Source of the DNA: Peltaster fructicola
Lineage: Eukaryota; Ascomycota; Dothideomycetes
Length of the DNA: 64,000 nt
Assembly (NCBI GenBank): GCA_001592805.2
Contig: CP051139.1
Coordinates: 4,712,001 to 4,776,000 of the forward strand
Reading direction: 5' to 3'
This document shows, piece by piece, positions 1-9,592 of the stretch. The stretch's first letter is position 1. Every line of letters begins with the position of its first letter. Under the pieces are notes generated by a model, which saw only the letters and a program-made list of their open reading frames with translations, did not search any database and was not told the DNA's origin. The position numbers were made by a program, and so were the translations under genes.

Positions 1-1556
1 TTTGCCGAAGACTGCCTGGCTTATCTTGAGACACTGGAGGATCTGAAGACTGAGCTTGAGAAGGCTTCGAGGAAACGTTCTTGGACATGGCTTATGTTTT
101 GGCGGCGTGATGCTGATCGTGAGCAGCTGGAGGAATCCTTGCATGCCTTCCACGAGCATGATGATAACGGCACTCTTCAGACCGCCATTCCGGCTTCGCT
201 TCGCAAGGCTGACAAGTTCGTTGACATCAAACGCTACGAAAGTGAGCAGCCATGGACTTACAGGCTGTACCGAGCACTACGGCTTTTCAGACGGGACGAT
301 GTGCACTTCTCTATCAAAGTCGGAGTGGGAGGTGCCTTGTTTGCGCTGGCTGCCTTCCTTCCGGACACTCGACCCACATTCAACCAGTTTCGTGGTGAAT
401 GGGGTCTGGTTTCGTACATGGTGGTCTGTTCCATGACGTTAGGTGCATCGAATACAACTGGCCTGCAGCGTATCATGGGAACATCCATCGGAGCAATCCT
501 ATCAATATTCACCTGGTTCGTTTCGAACAGGAATGGTCAAGCGAATCCGTATATTCTGGCTGTCCTTGGATGGCTTGTGTCTGCAGGATGCTTTTATCTC
601 ATACTTGCCTCTAGCAAAGGTGCTATGGGACGATTCGCTCTCCTAACGTACAACCTGGGAGCACTCTACGCATATTCGGTGTCCGTCAGGGATACCGACA
701 ATTCAGACGATGAAGGAGGTGTCGATCCAGCTATCTGGTCAATCGTCTTTCACCGTGTTGTGTCAGTCATTGCTGGTACAATATGGGCGATTGTGATAAC
801 CAGATTTATATGGCCAATCTCTGCCAGAAAGAAGTTCCAAGACGGCATGTGCGTGCTCTGGATACGCATGAGTCTCATCTGGAAGAGAGATCCACTCGCC
901 ATGTTCCTTGTTGGTGTTCCAAAGAGCTCGTACATGGACATACGAGAAGAAGCAGAACTGCAAGGCTTCTTGACATACCTCGACTCCCTGCGGAAGGCCG
1001 CATTGTCTGAGTTCGAGCTACGAGGGCCCTTTCCCAACGAGATCTACGGACGAGTTGTCGAGAGTACCAGGCGTATGCTTGAATCATTCCATGCTATGAA
1101 CGTTGTTATGCGAAAGCAGCAGCAATGCACAGATGGTGAAGCAGCCGTACTCAGGTATGTGATATTGTCAACAGTGGCAGATACCAGCTAATTGTGGACA
1201 GACACACACGAGACGAAAGATTCGCCCTTTCAGCACGCATCAGTCATCTGTTCTCAGTCCTGGCTAGTAGTCTCAAGCTCGAGTATCCTTTGAACGATGT
1301 ACTGCCGAACATAGAGGACCGACGCAACCGACTTTTAACGAAGCTCTTCGAGTTTAGGAGGACTCACGACATCGCCACAGAGACAGATTATGAGTTGTTC
1401 TATGCATATTGTATGTTGTGTTGGAGTTGACTGAGCACTGCTAATGTCTTTGTAGTACTTGTTACGGGACAGCTTGCGCAGAACATTGAGGCGGTTATTC
1501 GTGAGCTCGAGAACCTTTTTGGCACGTTGGATGAAGAGAATCTCAAGTTACGTTGA
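1..1556 (+). CDS. FUSC / Brefeldin-A-sensitivity-like integral membrane protein, C-terminal part (DUF2421 type)
   Basis: The reading frame is already open at base 1, so the start lies outside the window. About 487 residues are visible in three exons (1-1154, 1202-1410, 1456-1556), joined by 47- and 45-nt introns with GTATGT donors. After a charged cytosolic stretch, five or so hydrophobic segments follow (around residues 100-270), among them GVGGALFALAAFL, SYMVVCSMTLGAS and VIAGTIWAIVITRFIWP. A soluble, helical C-terminal domain comes next. This layout matches the fungal aromatic-acid-exporter-like (FUSC/ArAE) proteins with a DUF2421 tail, to which the Bre4-type proteins belong. By family, such proteins are membrane transporters of uncertain substrate; nothing here identifies one. 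The ending LKLR followed by TGA is a guess that depends on the last splice. Confidence 0.7.
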
Positions 1557-1652
1557 AGCGGCCTTCTCGTCGTACGGGTGGTCTCCTGAAGCGCGACGCT
1601 ACAAGTCTTTATAGCATCGTGACATGTTGGCCTCCTCCAACACATCAACACT

Positions 1653-2574
1653 TCAAGTCTTCCCAGCATAATCTCTCTTCCAGATTGTGTCGAATGCTTC
1701 TGGGTCGACAGCAAAGCCTCTGACGTACTCCCACTCCAGCTCATGCATCTTCGTTCCACATAGCACGAGACTGTGCAATGGTGGACCCAGATCGACCTCA
1801 CTGAGCTCTTGCAGCGTGCCAGCCACAATTTTCTCTCCATCACTGCCGAGTCGAGCCACGCCTACAGCTAGCCTGTCTCCTACACAAACGCCTTTTTTGC
1901 GCTCTTCTTCCGTCTCAAGCATCTGACTCGCACATTGTGCCACGGTCATGAACCTGGGCGGCTCATACACGATTCTACCTCTCGCCATGGCCTTTAAATT
2001 CGGCTCTTTCACCTTGATGTCCAGCAGTACCAGCGTGTGTAGGCCAAGACTGGTGTTCTCAACAAGTCGATCGTAGAAACTGCTCGGCTTCCAGTCATCG
2101 GTGAAGAAGACCATACTCACGGTATGACCGAAGGCGTACAAGCTCAGACCAGTTGCACCGACAGCAGTCAAGATCGAAGCATTGGGGAGTGTGCGTGTAG
2201 GTATGGGAGGGTTGTGCTGTCGACAACGTAGAGCGAGATCCGTGTGCGTCGTGGCTGAGAATGGGTCACCAACGACTAGGAAAGCTACATCTTCCTTGTC
2301 TGCGTCTGCGAGGATATCGTCGCTGTGACTCTCGACCATCTCGCGGTCGGCAATTATGATTGAGCGGCCATAGTATGCTTCCTACTAGAAGGGCTGCAGT
2401 CAGTGGGATTGTGCATGATCTGGCGGTCACTCGCTATACCAGAATGTTCTGCTCCACGAGTAACACAGCTGTGTATGCTTCGAGGTACACACGTGAGCTT
2501 CTCTTGACGATCTCCAAACCTTTCACCGAGATATCCTTTTCATCGGCCAGTCCGAGACCTATGATATACAGCAT
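1653..2574 (-). CDS. DPH5: diphthine methyl ester synthase Dph5
   Basis: This enzyme transfers methyl groups from S-adenosylmethionine to the modified histidine of translation elongation factor 2 during diphthamide synthesis in the cytosol. There are two exons: 2440-2574 encodes [15 protein letters not shown] and the next 30 residues, and 1653-2381 encodes the rest, with a 58-nt intron at 2382-2439 in phase 0. The product is 287 residues, close to the usual 285-300. Family signatures include the N-terminal [17 protein letters not shown], the [15 protein letters not shown] block just after the splice, and [14 protein letters not shown], which is the SAM-binding GDP-type loop. The intron sits before the conserved ADREMVE motif, so the first exon is needed for the catalytic fold. 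Its start codon is 93 bp from the divergent APC4 start, so the two genes must share a very short promoter. Confidence 0.93.
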
Positions 2575-2667
2575 CTTGGGCAGTGAGGAAGTGGTTGCGC
2601 AAGACTACGACAGGCACGACCTCGTCGCCAGAAATTATTCTGCAGTTCGGATCGCGCTAAAAAAGCG

Positions 2668-4845
2668 ATGGCCAGCCAAACCTTCGTCATGAGCTTCGAT
2701 CGCGCCTTTATGGCTTATGTCCTGCGAGCCATGCAAAAGCTACACCTGGCGGAGCTCTCGAGACACACATTCGCAAAAGCAATCGAGGCTGAGAAGACAG
2801 TCATTTGCTCGCCGCATGAGCTGATCGCCGTTGTCACTTTCGCACACGACGTCGTTGTATATCGACTCAACGGACAGATCGCATTCACGATCAAGAATCC
2901 AGACGATGATGATGGCGATGTCGAGGATGACGACCGGTTGAGAGTCGCAAGAGCTGAATGGAGCCCAGACGGTCGGCGACTGGCAATAGCTTGGAGTGAT
3001 GGCTCGTGGCGCATACATGAAGCTGAGAAAGGTGATCCTGTGTTCGAAGGCACCGTGCGAGAGGACGACGATGCTGTGGTGCTGGGCATGAGCTGGCAAC
3101 AGCATCTCGTGCAGATGCCAGAGAAGCAAGCCGGCTATCGTACGAGTGCGACATTATCAGCAGATTTCCCACGAGAGGTCACATTGTTTGACATTACAGA
3201 TGTTCTTCCTCGACTGTCCGCACTTCCTGCTCATGGTCTTCGAATGAGTACGGAGGGTGCTAAGTTTGCCCATCAGTCTTCCACCGACGGTATCTTCGCC
3301 ATGCCAGCAACGCAGGGACGAGATGGAACAGCTGAGGTGCTCCTGATCCACGTGTCCAATGGCACGATTCGGATCATGCTTAACGGCACATCACATGTTG
3401 GAACGGTTGAGGTCTCCCAGAACGTGATCAACGCTCGCTATGCCTCTACTGCATCGTCGGGTACGCATGCTCTGTTGGCAGCTCCAGAAGCAGCAACGCT
3501 CCATCTTGAGCTGCTGGACTTGCCTCTCGACGACCTGAACGGAGCTGTGTTGCATCTGACATCGCATTCCACAATGCAACTCTGCTCATTGCTGCAGTAC
3601 ATTCGCCGGACTACACAGTGTATCTTGCATGACTACACCACTGGTACGGCAATGCCGGACAGAATGGTAAATAACATCAGCATGACACTGGAGGACAATC
3701 CAGCATCAGCCTGCACGTTGTCATCGGCTCTCCTTCATCTCGCCATGACAGGGCAGTTCCAGCCTGATGTGCTGGAATGGCTTACAGACATCGTCAAAGA
3801 CACGGGCTTGAAGCGGTGGGACACAAGCATCAACACGATGTATGCCTCAATTCAGACGCATCTACATTCGCACATACTTCCAGCAATCGATCGAATGACG
3901 ATCGCTGCATCGAAGCTGCGAGGTCTTGCTCGATTCCACCAAGGTAGTGCTGCATTTACACCAGATGAACAGCTGTTCTCGACCATCATCGACAAAAGTG
4001 ATAGTCTGCGTGAGACAGCATTGCGAGGCTTACAGATTTGCATTGGCGAGTGGGCTTCCTGGCGCGTCTTCTCGCGCTGGCTCAAGATGCAGATTGAGGT
4101 CGCCTCTGCAGGACCGAACACGAAGGAGGCTGCCGAAACTGAGGAAAGAGAAGGCCTTGGAATTGACTTTGCGCTGGTCGTGCAGTACACTCAGACGGTC
4201 CTTCGCAATGGTAGCGAGCTGAGGTCGTACGTCACGGGCAAAGCTGAGGACAACCTGAGCAGCATAGTCGCGTCAACTGATGCGGCCATTGGAGAAGCAT
4301 TAATGAGTATTACTAACTGGCAGGGTCGCTTCTTTACGACAGCCAGATCACTGACGCTCGACCACGCTGGAGAAGCCTTGGCTGACATGCGACTGAGAAG
4401 CGCCAGTGAAGGCTCCTTGTCGGTGGACATGACAACGATCGATCAGGAGAGTGTTGTCAGCCTCAGGAGCTACTCGATACCTAACACAGGTACGAAAGCC
4501 ACCAGGCTTGAAGCGACCCCGAAGCAATTACGTGCGAAGGTATTCCTCGCAAAGATGTATCGATCTGGACGACACCTCCTATGCCTAGAACAGTCGAGCC
4601 CATCCGAGGACTACCCTTTTCAAGGCCTGCAGCTGGCAACCTACGACCTGACCAACAAACGAGCCAGCGTCCTCCACCACTTCGACAACAAGAACTATGC
4701 AAAGCCTGAGCAGATAATGGTCGGTGGACGTGACGGGAAGGAGTTCTGTGTGGTTGTGGGCGAAGCTTGTCGAAGCTTGACCATCCTCGACCTGTACGAC
4801 AGGTCCGCATTTACAATCAAGCGAGAAGATCCAGAGGCAGTGTGA
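2668..4845 (+). CDS. APC4: anaphase-promoting complex subunit 4
   Basis: The 725-residue protein is encoded by a single exon. Its first quarter is WD40-like: the motifs CSPHELIAVVTFAHDVVVY and AEWSPDGRRLAIAWSDG (residues about 50-120) are the hallmark of the Apc4 N-terminal blade region. A long helical segment follows (about 280-560), then a second beta-rich part near the end that carries the LEQSSPSEDYPFQGL stretch. This order fits Apc4, a scaffold of the platform of the APC/C ubiquitin ligase that controls metaphase exit in the nucleus. The start is ambiguous between the ATGs at 2668 and 2689; the first is used here. The gene is divergent from DPH5 with only 93 bp between start codons. Confidence 0.78.
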   Translation: MASQTFVMSFDRAFMAYVLRAMQKLHLAELSRHTFAKAIEAEKTVICSPHELIAVVTFAHDVVVYRLNGQIAFTIKNPDDDDGDVEDDDRLRVARAEWSPDGRRLAIAWSDGSWRIHEAEKGDPVFEGTVREDDDAVVLGMSWQQHLVQMPEKQAGYRTSATLSADFPREVTLFDITDVLPRLSALPAHGLRMSTEGAKFAHQSSTDGIFAMPATQGRDGTAEVLLIHVSNGTIRIMLNGTSHVGTVEVSQNVINARYASTASSGTHALLAAPEAATLHLELLDLPLDDLNGAVLHLTSHSTMQLCSLLQYIRRTTQCILHDYTTGTAMPDRMVNNISMTLEDNPASACTLSSALLHLAMTGQFQPDVLEWLTDIVKDTGLKRWDTSINTMYASIQTHLHSHILPAIDRMTIAASKLRGLARFHQGSAAFTPDEQLFSTIIDKSDSLRETALRGLQICIGEWASWRVFSRWLKMQIEVASAGPNTKEAAETEEREGLGIDFALVVQYTQTVLRNGSELRSYVTGKAEDNLSSIVASTDAAIGEALMSITNWQGRFFTTARSLTLDHAGEALADMRLRSASEGSLSVDMTTIDQESVVSLRSYSIPNTGTKATRLEATPKQLRAKVFLAKMYRSGRHLLCLEQSSPSEDYPFQGLQLATYDLTNKRASVLHHFDNKNYAKPEQIMVGGRDGKEFCVVVGEACRSLTILDLYDRSAFTIKREDPEAV

Positions 4846-5262
4846 AGTGATTGCTTTGACGCGTGGAAGGATCACAACAGCCACAGCGACTGCGCCAGTG
4901 ATTATAGCCGTGCCAGCTCCTGAGGCGACTAGGCGTGACGGACTTAGTTTCCGTTGCGCGCCTTCGTTGTAGGAAGAACAATGTCCATACCCAGATTTCT
5001 ACTCGCAATAGACAACCAGCAACCACGCCACTTAGGCTGGGCTATTTTAACCTTAGAGCTAAGTTAGCCTGAATGGGCCCTGGTTGAAGCCTAATTTGAT
5101 GGTTCAGTACTCCGTGAATGAGGCTGAGCACTCTTGCGTATGTATCCATGTTGGTCACAAGTTCGGTGACCTATTGCTTTCCGTTTGATAAGTACAATCT
5201 ATTCGGCGACTTGCAGCATTGTATCTTCAACCTTTCTTTGACGCCTAGCATTCAACCTCAAC
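4846..5262. other. intergenic: 3' end of APC4 and promoter of the VHS/GAT gene
   Basis: I see no convincing gene in these 417 bases. A 60-codon frame starting at 5118 begins like a signal peptide, but it runs into the next gene in another frame and has no splice or family support. Confidence 0.6.
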
Positions 5263-6963
5263 ATGAAGCGCTTCTCAACTCTGTTGCGCGGCAAGGGTAG
5301 GCCAGCAAGACGCCCAGCCTCACTCATACTGACCACGGCAGAATCACGATCTCAACCAGACACACTCGCTGCGACCTCAGACGAATCAACCAACACTTCA
5401 GAGGGCAAGGCCTCTCAAGCTGTACGACTCTTCTGCGAGAGCACTGCCGCGAACCGTGATGAGGAAGTCCTACACCTCCCCACGATTGTCGATGGCGCGG
5501 AATCATCTCCTGCCGCGGCAGCAGCATGTGCAGCCCGCATCCGACACTACCTCCAGAAGTCATATCTGAACAAACCGCAAGTCCAATACAATGCTGTCAT
5601 GCTCGTGCGCATCCTCAGCGATCACCCTGGCGAGAGCTTCACCCGCAACTTCGATGACAAGTTTGTGAAGAGCATCAAGGCGATACTACGAGGTGGACGG
5701 GACCCGAGCGTGCAACAGCTGCTGAGAGAGACGCTGGATAATTTGGCGAGTAAGCCATCGGCGGATCCTGGGCTGCAGGCTCTTGTGGCTATGTGGAATC
5801 GAGAGAAATCGCTCTACACCCTTGCACCACCACCTATTCCACAGGGAGGTCATATCCCAGTCCGTGATGGTACTCAGGGACTACCTCCACCACTGGTGCA
5901 CAATAACTCGAGCGGCTCACGCAGCCGCCATCAGCTGCCCTCACCACCGGAGCTGGCGAGCCGAATCGAGGAGTCGCGCAACACCGCCAAGATTCTAATT
6001 CAATTCCTCCAGACGACACCAGCAGAGGAAATCAGCACGAACGACCTCGTCAAGGAATTCGCAGAGCGCTGTCAGAGTGCACAGCGCTCCATGCAGACAT
6101 ATATCAACTGCGAAAACCCAGCACCCGACGACGACACATTGCAGACTTTGATCGAGACGAACGAGCAGCTTAGCCTGGCATGCTCGAGGTACCAACGTGC
6201 GGTGCTCGCAGCGAGGCGCGCGTTGGGCGTGAGCTCGACGCCGGAGCCAGAGCAGAGGTCAACTAGCACGAGCTCGCAGCCACCGCAGATCGTTGCGCCG
6301 ATTCCTCAGCAGAGCGACTTTGGCTCGCTGATGAATGGCAGCACCGGCTTCAGCTCTGCGTCGACTCGACAACCAAACCCGTCTGTGTCACCGCCAGTAG
6401 AGCATTCTTTTAGCGCTCTTCCGAGTCGACAACCAGAGCCAGTCGTGTCCGCGGCGCTTCCCCAATCACAAGCTCAACCATCTGTCCGACACGAGCACAA
6501 GGTATCGGCATCATCGCACACGCCGTCTCGTCCAGATGACGATTATGACGACCTCTACGACTCACCTCGAGTTGCACGTGCACCCGCAAGCGATCCATTT
6601 GCAGACCCTATACCATCTCCGCCACTCCCTGCAGATCAGGCCGTGTCACATCAATCCACATATTCGCCTGTGAGTCCTCAACAGACTAACAACCTAAGGC
6701 CAGCTCCTGGGGCGTGGCACAACAGCACGATCACACCGAGCTTCCTGGGACGCCAGGCCAGTGCGGCGAACGGGTTGACGATGCACGCTCCTAGTGATGC
6801 AGCTGAGCTCGATAGCAATTCCAAGGTCGGTCGAACAGATTATCGTGCTGGAGCTTCTGAACCACAGAAGAGCTTTACGGTCACACATGCGCCAACTGAG
6901 GCCTTGTCTCAGCGGCTTGATAGAGTGGACATTGCTGGCACAGGTGGGTTCAAGCCTATCTGA
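5263..6963 (+). CDS. VHS and GAT domain endocytic adaptor, Lsb5-like
   Basis: The frame gives 566 residues. Residues about 50-175 form a helical VHS-type domain (AVRLFCESTA, KPQVQYNAVMLVRILSDHPG, TRNFDDKFVKSIKAILRG). Residues about 230-320 form a GAT-type three-helix bundle (ESRNTAKILIQFLQTTP, then ENPAPDDDTLQTLIETNEQLS). The remainder is Pro/Ser/Gln-rich and presumably disordered. Proteins of this design, such as yeast Lsb5, bind ubiquitinated cargo and link endosomal sorting to actin. A good intron candidate lies at 5297-5341 (GTAGGC donor, CTGAC branch-like site, CAG acceptor). It is 45 nt long, so the frame stays open whether or not it is removed; the true protein may lack 15 residues after the starting MKRFSTLLRGK. 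Confidence 0.8.
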   Translation: MKRFSTLLRGKGRPARRPASLILTTAESRSQPDTLAATSDESTNTSEGKASQAVRLFCESTAANRDEEVLHLPTIVDGAESSPAAAAACAARIRHYLQKSYLNKPQVQYNAVMLVRILSDHPGESFTRNFDDKFVKSIKAILRGGRDPSVQQLLRETLDNLASKPSADPGLQALVAMWNREKSLYTLAPPPIPQGGHIPVRDGTQGLPPPLVHNNSSGSRSRHQLPSPPELASRIEESRNTAKILIQFLQTTPAEEISTNDLVKEFAERCQSAQRSMQTYINCENPAPDDDTLQTLIETNEQLSLACSRYQRAVLAARRALGVSSTPEPEQRSTSTSSQPPQIVAPIPQQSDFGSLMNGSTGFSSASTRQPNPSVSPPVEHSFSALPSRQPEPVVSAALPQSQAQPSVRHEHKVSASSHTPSRPDDDYDDLYDSPRVARAPASDPFADPIPSPPLPADQAVSHQSTYSPVSPQQTNNLRPAPGAWHNSTITPSFLGRQASAANGLTMHAPSDAAELDSNSKVGRTDYRAGASEPQKSFTVTHAPTEALSQRLDRVDIAGTGGFKPI

Positions 6964-7123
6964 AGTGCGGATGTACCTAGCGATCGTGTTGAATATGATA
7001 CCACAAATGTTGTCTTTGGCTTTCATTTGTAACCTTGATATACTCTGTAGGATGTGATATCGCTCTCCTGCCGATACACGCTCTGATACACCTCGTCTCT
7101 TGCTCGTACACGGACTTCGTCGT

Positions 7124-7590
7124 CTAGAACTCCGAGAGAACATCGCCTCGTCGCTTGCCTCGTAATTGCCATTTGCCCTTTTTACATGTCAGTCCTGGTC
7201 CACACTAGACACAACGTAAGGTGCGCCTCCATGTGTCATGGTATCCCCCTCTTGATCTGATGACTTATATAGGTGCATTGCCTACCTCTGTTGCAAAGCC
7301 TGCGTACAGGAGAGCTGATGGCACAGCGATGATGTAGATGAAGGAGAGCCATGCGGTCTTTGGTGTCCATCGGAAGTATTCGTGACGCTTGACATATAGA
7401 TCTGAATCGCGTGTCAGTTTGCTGTAGTCATAGCATGGCGATTGCTGCTTCCACAACAGCATCTACGAGCCATTGTGCTAATACATACTGGCATATCGAA
7501 CAAGCGCTGGATCCATGTTGACGCCTAGAAAGTAATTAGTACGGTCGTAAGTGCTCGAGCCAAGGATAACATACTGTTGGCGCCAGCCAT
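7124..7590 (-). CDS. NADH:ubiquinone oxidoreductase (complex I) B15 / NDUFB4-like subunit
   Basis: This small accessory subunit belongs to the membrane arm of mitochondrial complex I. Four exons rebuild a 73-residue protein: 7575-7590, 7489-7524, 7286-7401 and 7124-7177, with introns of 50, 87 and 108 nt. The spliced start reads MAGANSVNMDPALVRYA. The middle carries RHEYFRWTPKTAW followed by one hydrophobic span, and the end reads GKWQLRGKRRGD. The FRWTP block, the single membrane span and the RGKRRGD tail are shared with fungal B15 homologues. No single frame exceeds 65 codons, so the gene is easily missed. A 331-bp gap separates it from the divergent glutathione S-transferase gene. Confidence 0.85.
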
Positions 7591-7921
7591 TCTCGCGATC
7601 GTCGGCCTCATAGTTGCTGCGGTGTTTTTGATATGAGTGCTTGAGCTGGACGTTGCTTTGTTGGAGCGTGACAAGAGGTTGACGTCTGACGGCAGCTGCC
7701 GGCGCTATTCTTGCTTGGAAGTGGACAGAAACCCTTCCTGCGCCGAGGACTTTGCCAGTACCTGCTGCTAGCTGCTACAACGACTGGCTTTGCGATAGAG
7801 CTCTCGGTTATAATCAGATCCGGTAGGGTTCCTGTTGAACTTGTCTTCCTTACACAATCTCCTTGATCGACCTCTTGCGAACATACAAGCTGTCACGACA
7901 ACACAGCATTCGTCTTGCATC
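7591..7921. promoter_or_regulatory. divergent promoter region between complex I B15 and glutathione S-transferase
   Basis: The two start codons face away from each other across 331 bp, so this stretch must hold both promoters. I recognise no specific site in it. Confidence 0.5.
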
Positions 7922-8865
7922 ATGGCCGAGATTGCTACCACCACTTCGACAGGCACCGAGGTGCCCCATGTCACTTTGTACTGGTGTGTGATAGCCACAG
8001 ATCCATAGCTTCTTACGGCAGTTGGTGAAGGATAAGCTTCACACATACAAAACGCCAGCGAGGCAGCCCGATGTTGCACTACTGACGTGAAACAGGCTTG
8101 ACAAGTCTCGCTCACAGCGTATCTTATGGCTGCTCGAGGAGTGCAAAGGTCTAACCTACGATATCGAGGTGTTCAAGCGTGGCGCAGACAAGCTTGCACC
8201 TGCAGAGCTCAAGACTGTGCATCCGTTGGGCAAATCGCCCGTGATCACAGTCAAGGCGTCTCCAACATCGACACCGATCACAATCGCAGAGTCTGGCACG
8301 ATGACCGAGTACTTGTGCCAATACTTCGCCCCTCAGCTTGTGCCAAAGCGATACAAGGACGGACAGGAAGGCAAGATCTGTGGTGAAACAGAAGAGTATC
8401 TCCGCTACATGCAGCTCATGCACTACGCTGAGGGCAGTCTGATGGCTATCCTCGTCATGGGCGTCTTGATCGATGGTGAGTTGAAGTTGCTGAAGCCTGA
8501 AAGAGGCACTGACCTGGACGTCAGGTATCCGAGAAGCACCAGTGCCGTTCTTTGTCAAGCCGTTGACTCGTGGTGTCGCTGGTCGTGTTGACGATGCTTT
8601 CCTTACGAGAAACTACGAGAACCACTTTACCTACCTCAACTCACTACTCGAGACTTCTGAAGGCGAATATCTCTGCGGCAAGAAGCTGACCGCCGTCGAC
8701 ATCCTCATGAGCTTCCCTGTCATCGCAGCTGGCGCGAGGCACGGATATGACAAATATCCCAAGCTTAAAGCTTATCGTGAGATGATCAAGAACGAGTCTG
8801 GCTTCAAGCGTTCGGTCGAGGTGATCGAGAAGAGGACTGGCGAGAAGTTTCAGGAAAACCTTTAG
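7922..8865 (+). CDS. glutathione S-transferase, Gtt1/bacterial-like class
   Basis: Three exons (7922-7983, 8096-8475, 8525-8865) give about 260 residues. The N-terminal thioredoxin-like domain starts at VTLYWLDKSRSQRILWLLEE, with the catalytic Ser/Arg region after the first splice. It continues with VHPLGKSPVI (the cis-Pro loop) and ITIAESGTMTEYL, which holds the Glu-Ser pair that binds the gamma-glutamyl group of glutathione. The C-terminal helical domain includes FTYLNSLLETSEGEYLCG and KKLTAVDILMSFP (N-capping box). The enzyme conjugates or reduces substrates with glutathione, probably in the cytosol or at microsomes. The first intron (7984-8095, 112 nt) splits the Trp codon of LYW. The second is 49 nt. 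Confidence 0.88.
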
Positions 8866-9592
8866 GCTAACAGTAGCTGCGTTGTATCTATGCTACATAG
8901 GAAGTGTTGCAGCCGCTTCGTCTGTGATCGCCGCCCTTCGAGCCCCTGCATGAAGTGGCTGCTTCGGGAGCGTTGCCCACATCCCTGTCTTTCGCATAGT
9001 AAGGAGGTGACTAATGAGCAATAATAATGTCTGTCCGGCCGCCACACCTGCGAGTACAGTTAACCGTCCTGCAAGCCAAGCATGGATTGTCTTGTCAAGA
9101 TCGCATAGTAGGCGTCGCGCGAGTTGACCAGAAGATTCGACTCTGCGTCTCCTGCGTGTGGCTATGGGAATGTATGGCGATTACTGCAAATGCGAGAGCG
9201 AAAAGCATCTGGTCTCGTCGACCATTATCGGCACGAAATCTGACAACGGTGTCAAGGTAGTATGCGGCTGTGGCGAGGTTCCTCTTGCATGCGCTGATCT
9301 TTCGCGCTCAACGCTGTCCGAACCTCCGTTTCGCATCCGACCCTCAACTCTTCATCTGGACGACTCCTCCGAGCTATCGGCTCTGCTTCAGGGCTGCGTA
9401 AAGGATCGACATCGACCTTATTCTAGACTGACTGCAATCTCTCCGTAGGACGCTTAACATTCGTGCTGTGATGCATGGTCAGGCCGACAACGGCAGTGTC
9501 GTGACCCTCAAGAACGAGTGGCGGTCTCGGTGACGGCGCCCTCATAAGCAGACGACCAGACTCCTGAGGAGCAGTGACACAGGTGGTGTGAC
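8866..9592. other. intergenic
   Basis: This is 727 bp between the transferase and the BTB gene, both on the plus strand. It holds short frames only (the longest is 96 codons from 9158). None has a recognisable motif or splice structure. Confidence 0.55.

Noticed and set aside
5118-5300. 60-codon frame with signal-peptide-like start
   Set aside because: It overlaps the promoter and start of the VHS/GAT gene, and no mature protein or splice evidence exists.
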